Assembly (NCBI GenBank): GCA_027073795.1
Contig: JALTEW010000493.1
Coordinates: 1 to 5,020, forward strand
From: a bacterium
GTDB taxonomy: Bacteria; Desulfobacterota; S145-22
Length of the DNA stretch: 5,020 nt
Reading direction: 5' to 3'
The notes beneath the pieces were generated by a model. It had not been told where the DNA came from, searched no databases, and worked only from the letters and a program-made list of their open reading frames with translations. Both the position numbers and the translations under genes were made by a program. Numbering within the stretch: the stretch's first letter is position 1; each line of letters begins with the position of its first letter. This document shows, piece after piece, positions 1 through 4,867 of this stretch.

Positions 1-764
1 TATTCTCCATATTTTGCGTTTGGATATGGGATAAAACCGCACTCTTTAAATATGCTTTTCCCCTCAGGAGACGCGACAAAATCGACAAACTTCTTTGCCA
101 TTTTCTTATGTTTAGAAAATGTCAATCTACCAATGGGTATTACCTTTATTATGTTCTGTTTGCGTGGTATTTTTAATATTTGTATGCCCTTAACATGTTG
201 AACAACATCACCCCAATTTATCGCGGCGTCCGCCACTCCGGTAGCTATATATACAATCAATTCGTTCATGGTTGCCGTAGTCGCTATAACATTTTTCCAT
301 ACCGCGCTTTTATCAATCTTATTTTTCCTTAGTATCTTGTTGGTCAACCTCCCGATGGCGTTTACCTTTGGATCTCCAAAGACAACTTTCACTCCGGGCC
401 TGGTCAAATCATTTAAACAGGTTATATTGGCTGGATTGCCTTTAGCCACTGTGATGACCGGGATGTGATAGGCAACAGGTCGTCTATAATCAATGAAGCC
501 TTTCCTTTCAGCAACCTTTATATAGTAGGTTGCCCCCGGCATGTAACAATCACCTCTTTTGGTCAGTGCTATCTGAGACAACAGGTTATTGGAACCACCA
601 TAGTCATATCTCACGGATATTCCATATTTCTTTTCAAAAGCCGCACCAATTTTATCCATCGGTTTTCTCAAGCCCGCGCCGCTGTAAACAGTGATTACAT
701 CGCTTGCCCGCCCGAAACCCGTAAATAAAAGGATCATCAACAATACATATAAAACCCTGCGCAT
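1..764 (-). CDS. modA: ModA-type periplasmic molybdate/tungstate-binding protein, 3' end outside window
   Basis: This is the substrate-binding protein of an ABC importer for molybdate or tungstate; it would capture the oxyanion in the periplasm and hand it to a ModB/ModC-type permease not seen here. The frame is open from the ATG at 764 to the window edge (254 codons). An AGGGAGGA ribosome site (771-778) lies 6 bases upstream. Residues 1-20 form a signal peptide with a basic start (MRR), a hydrophobic stretch and GRA-S before the mature part; there is no lipobox cysteine. Family marks are the two serine loops expected to bind the anion (YSGAGL, Ser28; YGGSNNLL, Ser58), GDPKVNAIG near 130-138, and a C-terminal SPEGKSIF segment. 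The last two bases read TA, so the next codon is a stop or Tyr; 254 residues is near full length for the family. It follows the porin by 48 bp. Whether Mo or W is preferred cannot be told from sequence. Confidence 0.87.
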   Translation of the reverse strand, partial: MRRVLYVLLMILLFTGFGRASDVITVYSGAGLRKPMDKIGAAFEKKYGISVRYDYGGSNNLLSQIALTKRGDCYMPGATYYIKVAERKGFIDYRRPVAYHIPVITVAKGNPANITCLNDLTRPGVKVVFGDPKVNAIGRLTNKILRKNKIDKSAVWKNVIATTATMNELIVYIATGVADAAINWGDVVQHVKGIQILKIPRKQNIIKVIPIGRLTFSKHKKMAKKFVDFVASPEGKSIFKECGFIPYPNAKYGE

Positions 765-812
765 AAATAATCCTCCCTAATAAAATACTACTTTCGGCAA
801 TATCTCTATCAA

Positions 813-2225
813 TTAAAGTATCTTCCAATTGAATTTGTATTGCCATTGGAGGAAGAACCAGTTTGCCTGTTTGTCTGAAGCCAGCTTTTTGGCAAACTCG
901 TCGGGCCAGAAATGACCGTATCCTGTCTGTATCTGGTTGCCTTTGGGCAGATTAAACCTGCAAACAAGGTCAAATTCCTTACCCACCTCGTCTCCAGAAT
1001 TCCCTGTCTTATCCCTGTAAAGCTTGGGATTCATCGACCAGCCATCTCTCTTTTCATCCAGCCAGAACTTGTGAAATTCGGCCTTGCAATAAAACCATTT
1101 CCATTTTTTCGGCCTCAGCTCCAGGTTGATCTGGGCATCCCGAATATTCCGCCACTTGAAAAGATTCATCCGACCATACATCTTGTCACGCGCCCCAAAG
1201 GCTCCATCGAAGGTCTCATGCCTGCCATCCTTTGGGTTTCCATCCCCTGACCCAACGGAGTATTCAACGCTCACCCGCGGACGGTAGGGACACGAGGCAA
1301 CGGTATAGGCCGCGAGAAGGTGATATCCATACGCCCGGATGGTGTCAGAGGCAAAATCCCCAAATTCTCGGATATAGGTGGCATCAAAATCGAATCCGTG
1401 TAGGCCTTTCTTATAGACCCTCATTCCTACATAGGCAGCTTTCAGGCTTCCCACCCTTCCATCTTCTCCCTTATAATGCCTGTGGGTGTCCCGCTTCGTC
1501 ATCGAAAACGGCTCAAGGCTGATGCCGAGGAGCGCGGCTGGCAGGGTTACATGCCCATACCCACCAAGGGACTCGTAAAAATGCCTGTGATTTAAACTGA
1601 ACCGTGTGGGTTCATGAATCATCGTTCTGCCATAATAGGCATCAACAAATCCCCTTTTAAAGGCATAGGAAACCTTCACAGCATCCCAGATCCATCGCCC
1701 TGTATTGCCCCATTGTCCCGGGCCAAAAATACGCTTATCCCCATAGTAAATCTGTTGCCTCCCTGCCTTGATAACCAAGGGAATTTTGAAGGGTTTGATG
1801 ATTTCAAGGTAGGTGTTCCAAAGTTCCAGTTCATCCTTGTTCGGGCTATGCTCCATACCTATGACCGGCTTGTAGAAATCCTCGTCATGGAAGCCATTTC
1901 CCCATACTCTCGCATCCTGCCCCCACAGGGCCACGTGAACCATTCCGTTAGGCCGGTAGTCAAACCCAAGACGAAACCTTCCCAGGACGAAATTGTCGTG
2001 GGCATTCCCCTTCGGCGGATGCGGCCCATAATACTTCTGGTTGAAGTCATTCTGGGACTCGAAACGAAACCGAATCTCCGAACCAAATGTAAGCCTTGCC
2101 GGCTTCGCATAAAGGGAAGAGGCCCAAATAAATGATGCCATCACCCCTAATAGGCTGACCCCTATCACCCTTGCCCTAACAAGATACCCATACCCGTAGC
2201 TCCTCATGCCACTTGCCTCTGCCAT
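813..2225 (-). CDS. Alginate_exp-family outer-membrane beta-barrel porin
   Basis: The product is a predicted 470-residue outer-membrane barrel of the alginate-export porin family (AlgE-like, Pfam Alginate_exp). I chose the ATG at 2225 rather than the in-frame ATG at 2306, because 2306 lies inside the regulator gene and 2225 has AGGGAGG five bases upstream. Residues 1-40 are a long signal peptide (arginines at 17 and 19, hydrophobic 20-35, SLYA before the cleavage point). The mature part begins with a first strand rich in alternating residues (LTFGSEIRFRFES) and shows the family-like segments GRFRLGFDYRP, KAGRQQIYYGDKRIFG and WDAVKVSYAF. It is rich in Tyr/Trp/Phe and ends with aromatic strands (FLQWQYKFNWKIL). 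It sits between a molybdate-type regulator and modA with short gaps, so a role in oxyanion passage across the outer membrane is inferred. Many members of this family have no known substrate, and there is no alginate synthesis gene nearby. Confidence 0.85.
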   Translation of the reverse strand: MAEASGMRSYGYGYLVRARVIGVSLLGVMASFIWASSLYAKPARLTFGSEIRFRFESQNDFNQKYYGPHPPKGNAHDNFVLGRFRLGFDYRPNGMVHVALWGQDARVWGNGFHDEDFYKPVIGMEHSPNKDELELWNTYLEIIKPFKIPLVIKAGRQQIYYGDKRIFGPGQWGNTGRWIWDAVKVSYAFKRGFVDAYYGRTMIHEPTRFSLNHRHFYESLGGYGHVTLPAALLGISLEPFSMTKRDTHRHYKGEDGRVGSLKAAYVGMRVYKKGLHGFDFDATYIREFGDFASDTIRAYGYHLLAAYTVASCPYRPRVSVEYSVGSGDGNPKDGRHETFDGAFGARDKMYGRMNLFKWRNIRDAQINLELRPKKWKWFYCKAEFHKFWLDEKRDGWSMNPKLYRDKTGNSGDEVGKEFDLVCRFNLPKGNQIQTGYGHFWPDEFAKKLASDKQANWFFLQWQYKFNWKIL

Positions 2226-2274
2226 AATCTCCTCCCTTTTCTTATATTTCCAAAAAGAAACCTTTTTAATCTCT

Positions 2275-3183
2275 TTATGCCACACCCTCCCATACCTGTT
2301 CCCCAATCTCCTTCAAGTCATATCCTCCCACCTCCTTCAGGGTTTCACGAAATTCCTCCGATCTTATGACCCTAAGGAGGGATTTCACCTGGGGCAGACC
2401 GCTCTCTTTTTTCAACACGACAAGATCGTAGTTTTCATCTTTGACAGGGATAAAACCAAGGCCGAGGGATTTTGCTACCGAATACACCCCCAGCCCGCAA
2501 TCCGCCTTCCCCCTGAGAACCTCCATAGCCACAGCCATATGGGTATCCACCTCGTGATGGTAGCCATGAATGTCACTCGGAGACATTCCATTTTGTTGAA
2601 GCTCAAAATCCAGAAGGATGCGGGTTCCCGAACCCTTCTGGCGGTTGACGAAACGGATCCCCGGGCGTGACAGGTCCTGGAGCCCACCTATCTTCAAGTG
2701 ATTTTTCCGCCTCACAATCAAACCCTGCTTCCTTTGAAATAGGTGAATAACCACAAGCTCCTTCCCGGGCAGGTATTTCTCTAAAAAGGGAACGTTGTAT
2801 TGGCCAGATTCCGGATCAAACAGGTGAATCCCCGCCACATGTGCCAGACCCTGATCCAGCGCAATCAGCCCTCCCGTGCTCCCAACGTTTGCCACGGAAA
2901 CGATGATATGAAACGGGGGCTCCTGCAAGGTATGGCTTATGATATCCCAGGCAAGGTCGTTGCTTCCCATCACGACAAGGATATTCGAAGCTGTCCCTTC
3001 TTCTCCCTTCAGGTTTCCCTTGGCCTTCTCAATAATCCACTGATTTATAAGGGCCCGGGGGAAAATCCATTTTCCGCCAATCCGTGTGGCCGGGATTTTT
3101 CCCTCTTTTGCCAATTGATAGATACGCTTCTCATTCAACCCGAGAAAGCGCGCTGCCTCCTTCGTGTTCATGATTTCATTCAT
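2275..3183 (-). CDS. Transcriptional regulator: excisionase-type HTH plus PBP-like molybdate-sensing domain
   Basis: This 302-residue one-component regulator probably senses molybdate or tungstate in the cytoplasm and controls the cluster. Residues 5-50 are an excisionase/MerR-like winged HTH (NTKEAARFLGLNEKRIYQL, then KIPATRIGGKWIF). Residues about 66-280 match the PBP_like domain (COG1910 type), with the hallmarks VGSTGGLIAL, AHVAGIHLFDP, GQYNVPF and NRQKGSGTRILLD and a GKADCGLG loop near the C-terminus. There is no signal peptide, which fits a cytosolic sensor built from a ModA-like fold. Two starts are possible: the ATG at 3183, or the ATG at 3171, which begins directly at the HTH. Neither has a visible Shine-Dalgarno site. 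The porin follows after 49 bp without a terminator, so the regulator is probably the first gene of the operon and may control itself. It is not a ModE (different HTH, no TOBE domain seen). Confidence 0.86.
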   Translation of the reverse strand: MNEIMNTKEAARFLGLNEKRIYQLAKEGKIPATRIGGKWIFPRALINQWIIEKAKGNLKGEEGTASNILVVMGSNDLAWDIISHTLQEPPFHIIVSVANVGSTGGLIALDQGLAHVAGIHLFDPESGQYNVPFLEKYLPGKELVVIHLFQRKQGLIVRRKNHLKIGGLQDLSRPGIRFVNRQKGSGTRILLDFELQQNGMSPSDIHGYHHEVDTHMAVAMEVLRGKADCGLGVYSVAKSLGLGFIPVKDENYDLVVLKKESGLPQVKSLLRVIRSEEFRETLKEVGGYDLKEIGEQVWEGVA

Positions 3184-3193
3184 AATGCTAATC

Positions 3194-3222
3194 TAAATAA
3201 CACAGCGGAACCGCTTTGTCAA
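3194..3222 (-). promoter_or_regulatory. Predicted sigma70 promoter of the regulator-porin-modA operon
   Basis: On the minus strand a perfect -35 box TTGACA (3217-3222) is separated by 17 bp from TATTTA (3194-3199), a moderate -10 box. The transcript would begin near 3187, only about 4 bases before the first ATG of the regulator or about 16 before the second. The prediction is by eye from consensus and spacing. Confidence 0.6.
3204..3215. repeat. Inverted repeat AGCGG-AA-CCGCT in the promoter spacer
   Basis: A 5-bp inverted repeat with a 2-base centre lies between the -35 and -10 boxes of the regulator promoter. It is the only GC-rich stretch in an AT-rich region. It could be an operator half-site pair, but it is short enough to be chance. 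Confidence 0.3.
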
Positions 3223-3251
3223 GGAAAATAATCCTAAATAATCGTAAATAA

Positions 3252-3344
3252 TAACTTAAATCCACAGATTTTGTAGATTATCCCAGTTAAATATGAGACA
3301 AAAGATGTCATGGAAGGGGGTGAATCCTATAGAAAAAAACTAAG
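3252..3344. other. Intergenic stretch upstream of the regulator promoter
   Basis: I see no credible gene here. A short plus-strand frame that starts with the ATG at 3310 ends after fewer than 20 codons and matches nothing I recognise. The AT-rich part next to 3256 continues the promoter region. Confidence 0.5.
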
Positions 3345-3438
3345 ACCAACTTATTCCGAGTGAAATGGGGCCCCCTCTTATGGCAAAAGCGGGGAATTAA
3401 TGTGGTCACAGGGGTGGGGAATCAACGTAGGCATTGAC
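3345..3438. mobile_element. Possible decayed end of an insertion sequence (IS21-like layout)
   Basis: The hicA reading frame loses its family sequence near 3438, and the DNA beyond it carries spaced direct repeats. The segment at 3389-3405 (GCGGGGAATTAATGTGG) recurs with 13 of 17 matches at 3414-3430, a period of exactly 25 bp. A GC-rich block, GGGGCCCCC, lies at 3367-3375. Multiple repeats of 20-25 bp inside the ends are typical of IS21-family elements, and TGTGACC read on the minus strand resembles their TG start. No transposase or helper gene remains. The family assignment is from memory of end structure and is tentative. Confidence 0.3.
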
Positions 3439-3491
3439 GCCAAGAGCATTTTCTCGGCTTCCTCAGGTGTTAGCCTTGGTAATTTAGGCAA
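3438..3491 (-). pseudogene. hicA: hicA toxin remnant (first ~18 codons)
   Basis: HicA is the mRNA interferase toxin of HicBA modules, a small double-stranded-RNA-binding-like fold. Only the N-terminus survives. A TTG start at 3491 overlaps the last codons of hicB and reads PKLPRLTPEEAEKMLLA, the typical HicA opening. After that, the expected glycine/His-containing part, including the catalytic His of the GSHRIY-type motif, is missing. The frame instead runs through unrelated DNA to a stop at 3378. A GGAGG site (3498-3502 on the plus strand as CCTCC) lies six bases from the TTG, which supports this start. The toxin must be inactive. Confidence 0.7.
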
Positions 3492-3696
3492 CTCTAACCT
3501 CCACGGAGGTTGTTAATATTTCTTGAGATAAACAGTATTCTCTTTCTTCCGGAGTTAAGGCATCAGGATCCAATTCTACGGCCTCTTTTATGTTTTTAAG
3601 AACCTCCTCCAATGTATCACCTTGAGTATGACATCCTTTTAACTCGGGGCAGAATGCGTAGTATCCATTTTGATCTTTTTCAATTGCTATATTTAG
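3484..3696 (-). pseudogene. hicB: hicB antitoxin lacking its start
   Basis: HicB binds and neutralises HicA. Seventy residues are readable, from Leu (CTA at 3694-3696) to the TAA at 3484-3486, with the partial RNase H-like HicB core: IAIEKDQNGYYAFCPELKGC, then HTQGDTLEEVLKNIKEAVEL and TPEEREYCLSQEI. Upstream, the frame enters a 33-bp palindrome and meets an in-frame TGA; no ATG, GTG or TTG lies between that stop and the HicB sequence. The usual start (a Met and a few residues before LNIAIEK) is therefore gone, replaced by the palindrome. The body has no internal stop, so the damage looks recent. The order hicB then hicA, with overlapping ends, is a common layout. Confidence 0.75.
3496..3511 (-). 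promoter_or_regulatory. Hairpin holding the hicA ribosome binding site
   Basis: On the minus strand AACCTCC and GGAGGTT form an inverted repeat with a 2-base centre (6 bp stem with a 4-base loop in practice). The GGAGG arm is the Shine-Dalgarno site of hicA. Folding would hide it, and ribosomes finishing hicB would open it, a simple way to couple toxin synthesis to antitoxin translation. The downstream gene is now broken. Confidence 0.4.
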
Positions 3697-3725
3697 TCCC
3701 CCCTGAAATTTTCAGGGGGGACTAA
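3693..3725. repeat. Perfect 33-bp palindrome, likely two fused IS ends
   Basis: Two 16-base arms, TTAGTCCCCCCTGAAA and its exact reverse complement, flank one central T. The arm differs by one base from the left end of the IS5-like element at 4745-4760 (TTAGTCCCCTCTGAAA). TTAG and CTAA at the edges fit the YTAR target of IS5 elements. The element ends are joined inner side to inner side, as after loss of the whole body, and the palindrome replaces the start of hicB. The stem could also stop transcription, but no clear T-run follows on either strand. Confidence 0.7.
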
Positions 3726-3943
3726 TTTAAAATTTTAGTTTCAATCCCATAGGCAAAAAATCTGAAGACGTTAAAGACAGGGGGCCGGTTTCTATCAGAT
3801 TGCGAACGGAACAGGAAAAGGCAGCCTGATGATGAGAAGAAAAACAAAAACCTCTACACCTTCTCTCACGGAGGCTGCCTTGACATTGGGGTCCACCTTA
3901 ACCCGCTTAACCTGGGCCATGAACCATTTTCCTACTGATCGAG
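3726..3943. other. Unassigned region with a long interrupted hairpin
   Basis: About 220 bp between the palindrome and the toxin stop hold no gene I recognise. A minus-strand frame at 3791-3919 (43 codons with its stop; MAQVKRVKVDPNVKAA at its start) is open but has a hydrophobic, unfamiliar end, no clear ribosome site, and covers a hairpin, so I do not call it. The hairpin at 3820-3879 pairs GGCAGCCT with AGGCTGCC and GAGAAG with CTTCTC across a 6x6 internal bulge. The stretch may be the tail of a lost mobile element. Confidence 0.4.
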
Positions 3944-4245
3944 TTAGATTCTTCTCTTTAAAATATCGTAAAAGTTTTCCCGTTTACCTATTTTCAAGAT
4001 CCCAATTGTTTTGGTGGCTTCATTAACAGTATAAGCGATTCGATACGATTGTCCCTTATATCGGAAATGATAGGAATAAACTCCGGAAAGTTTCCCCTGC
4101 AATTTTTCCCGATCTGGGGATTTTCAAGAATTGCGGGGATACGAATTTCTTTGATTTCTTCTCTTAGGTGTAAATCAAACTTCTTAATTTCACCTTTGAT
4201 TCTCGAGTGATAGGTGTCCCGGTATCTATTCGTTCCCAAAGACAT
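3944..4245 (-). pseudogene. RelE/ParE-type toxin with a one-base frameshift
   Basis: The product would be a 100-residue RelE/ParE-superfamily toxin, probably a ribosome-dependent mRNA interferase or gyrase poison. From the ATG at 4245 the frame reads MSLGTNRYRDTYHSRIKGEI and on to ENPQIGK, where RelE-like sequence stops. In the next frame it resumes as LQGKLSGVYSYHFRYKG, YRIAYTVNEATKTIGILKIG and KRENFYDILKRRI to a TAA at 3944-3946. One extra A in the run at 4103-4107 (five T on the plus strand) would restore a complete 100-codon gene, so the defect is a single-base deletion. As it stands, the frame goes on into 28 unrelated residues to a TGA at 3994. It overlaps the antitoxin gene by 20 bp, the usual translationally coupled layout. 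A longer in-frame start at 4281 lies deep inside the antitoxin gene and is less likely. A sequencing error cannot be excluded. Confidence 0.8.
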
Positions 4246-4417
4246 CTTCCGGCGATAAGAAGTTATTTTGGTTTGATTCAAAATCTTCTTTTCGCTTGAT
4301 GATTTCCTCCGCTTCCCCGCTTAAAAGGAGAGAAAGCGTTTCAAGCTCATCCGGGCTCATGGACACAATGATCTGGGCGATCTTATCTACCGGAAAATTG
4401 AAGGTAATCTCGGGCAT
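4226..4417 (-). CDS. Antitoxin of the RelE/ParE-type pair
   Basis: This 63-residue acidic protein (MPEITFNFPVDKIAQIIVSM at its start) is placed directly before, and overlaps by 20 bp, the RelE-like toxin. An AAGGAG ribosome site (4426-4431) sits eight bases before the ATG. The middle (SPDELETLSLLLSGEAEEII) is predicted helical and the C-terminus carries the acidic LSPEDVFGNE tail that often ends small antitoxins and would wrap the toxin. I see no clear ribbon-helix-helix or HTH motif, so DNA binding and autoregulation are not evident. The gene is intact although its toxin is frameshifted, the direction expected when a toxin is lost first. Confidence 0.7.
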   Translation of the reverse strand: MPEITFNFPVDKIAQIIVSMSPDELETLSLLLSGEAEEIIKRKEDFESNQNNFLSPEDVFGNE

Positions 4418-4461
4418 TGAAAACGCTCCTTTTTATCTTTAGATTGAAAGTTTCTGATAAA

Positions 4462-4491
4462 AATCTACACCCCTGATGACGAGCCTGTCAA
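4462..4491 (-). promoter_or_regulatory. Predicted promoter of the antitoxin-toxin pair
   Basis: On the minus strand a perfect TTGACA (4486-4491) is followed after 18 bp by TAGATT (4462-4467, four of six consensus bases). Transcription would start near 4455, about 38 bases before the antitoxin ATG. Confidence 0.5.
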
Positions 4492-4534
4492 GTTCAAGAA
4501 AATGGGAAATTTTCACTTCACACCTGTGGATCTA

Positions 4535-4748
4535 TTAATGCTGGCGAGCAGCGTATTCGTCAAGAAGGGTTCATTTTCTGATACTGTGTGTTATATTTTC
4601 TGGCCTCTTTTTTAAAAAACTCTACACTTGTTTTGCTGAGAGCAATCGTGATCTTAACAGTTTCGTTCTTCAAAGCCAGTTCTTCGGGTGAGGGAAGAAA
4701 GTCCGGAATAACCTTGACCTTTCCAATAGGCTCATCCGTGTATTTTAG
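4535..4748 (-). pseudogene. BrnA-like antitoxin remnant, 5' cut by an IS and frameshifted near its end
   Basis: The protein belongs to the BrnA/CopG-like antitoxin group, which neutralises BrnT-type ribonuclease toxins. Reading from CTA at 4746-4748 gives LKYTDEPIGKVKVIPDFLPS, then PEELALKNETVKITIALSKT and SVEFFKKEARKYNTQYQKM, ending NPS and a TGA at 4560. In another frame the typical tail TLLDEYAARH continues from 4570 to a TAA at 4535-4537. Relative to the usual MIR(R/T)LLD end, about five bases are missing right after the ATG codon at 4572-4574. At the other end, the sequence before LKYTDEP is replaced by the left end of the IS5-like element; no start codon is in frame there. A brnT toxin gene would be expected further right but is not seen in the window; it may lie beyond the element. 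The gene is doubly broken. Confidence 0.68.
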
Positions 4749-4783
4749 TCCCCTCTGAAAAACCTCTAACCTATTGAAACAAC

Positions 4784-4812
4784 TTGATAAAGTAGGAGAA
4801 TTATGCTATACA
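4784..4812 (+). promoter_or_regulatory. Predicted transposase promoter
   Basis: TTGATA (4784-4789) and TATACA (4807-4812) are separated by 17 bp, close to the sigma70 consensus. Transcription would begin near 4819, inside the first arm of the leader hairpin. Confidence 0.5.
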
Positions 4813-4814
4813 GA

Positions 4815-4853
4815 TTGCAAGGAAATAGGGAATAAGACCTTAAAACCTTGCAA
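4815..4853 (+). repeat. Inverted repeat in the transposase leader
   Basis: TTGCAAGG (4815-4822) pairs perfectly with CCTTGCAA (4846-4853) across 23 bases. The second arm ends a few bases before the AAGAGG ribosome site. A transcript reading in from outside would contain both arms, while one starting at the element's own promoter would contain only part of the first arm. This resembles leader structures that damp transposase made from outside transcripts in IS10 and IS50. Confidence 0.4.
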
Positions 4854-4867
4854 AAAAAGAGGTATAA

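Larger units (their letters stand above)
3189..3251 (-). promoter_or_regulatory. Three phased copies of a 12-13 bp motif: candidate operator
   Basis: Read on the plus strand, the motif TAATC(C/G)TAAATAA occurs at 3229-3241 and 3239-3251, the two copies overlapping by 3 bases. A one-base-shorter copy, TAATCTAAATAA, lies at 3189-3200. The starts are 40 and 10 bp apart, so the copies face the same side of the helix. The promoter-proximal copy contains the -10 box and the other two lie just upstream of the -35 box. This layout suits binding by the encoded regulator with autoregulation, but no published site for this regulator type is known to me. An AT-rich UP element is the alternative. Confidence 0.45.

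Noticed and set aside
268..728. Two plus-strand open frames opposite modA
   Set aside because: The minus strand is one unbroken ModA-like frame with signal peptide and ribosome site.
765..790. GGATTATTTA beside the modA start resembling the operator motif
   Set aside because: The match is mostly the ribosome site and AT-rich spacer, so it is likely chance.
912..2135. Several plus-strand open frames across the porin gene
   Set aside because: They are shadows on the opposite strand of a gene with signal peptide, ribosome site and family motifs; they lack ribosome sites and recognisable domains.
2206..3231. Plus-strand open frames across the regulator gene
   Set aside because: They are antisense shadows; the minus-strand protein has clear HTH and PBP-like motifs.
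3184..3262. ModE-type operator or molybdenum-cofactor riboswitch
   Set aside because: The known ModE half-site pattern is not visible, and the predicted leader is too short for a riboswitch.
3695..3723. The palindrome as a rho-independent terminator
   Set aside because: The stem is strong, but no T-run follows directly on either strand, and the arm matches an IS end.
3740..3756. GTTTCAATCCC-like string resembling the end of a CRISPR repeat
   Set aside because: Only one copy is present, with no spaced repeats nearby.
3791..3919. Minus-strand 42-residue frame beginning MAQVKRVKVDPNVKAA
   Set aside because: It has no clear ribosome site, an odd hydrophobic end, overlaps a hairpin and matches no family I know.
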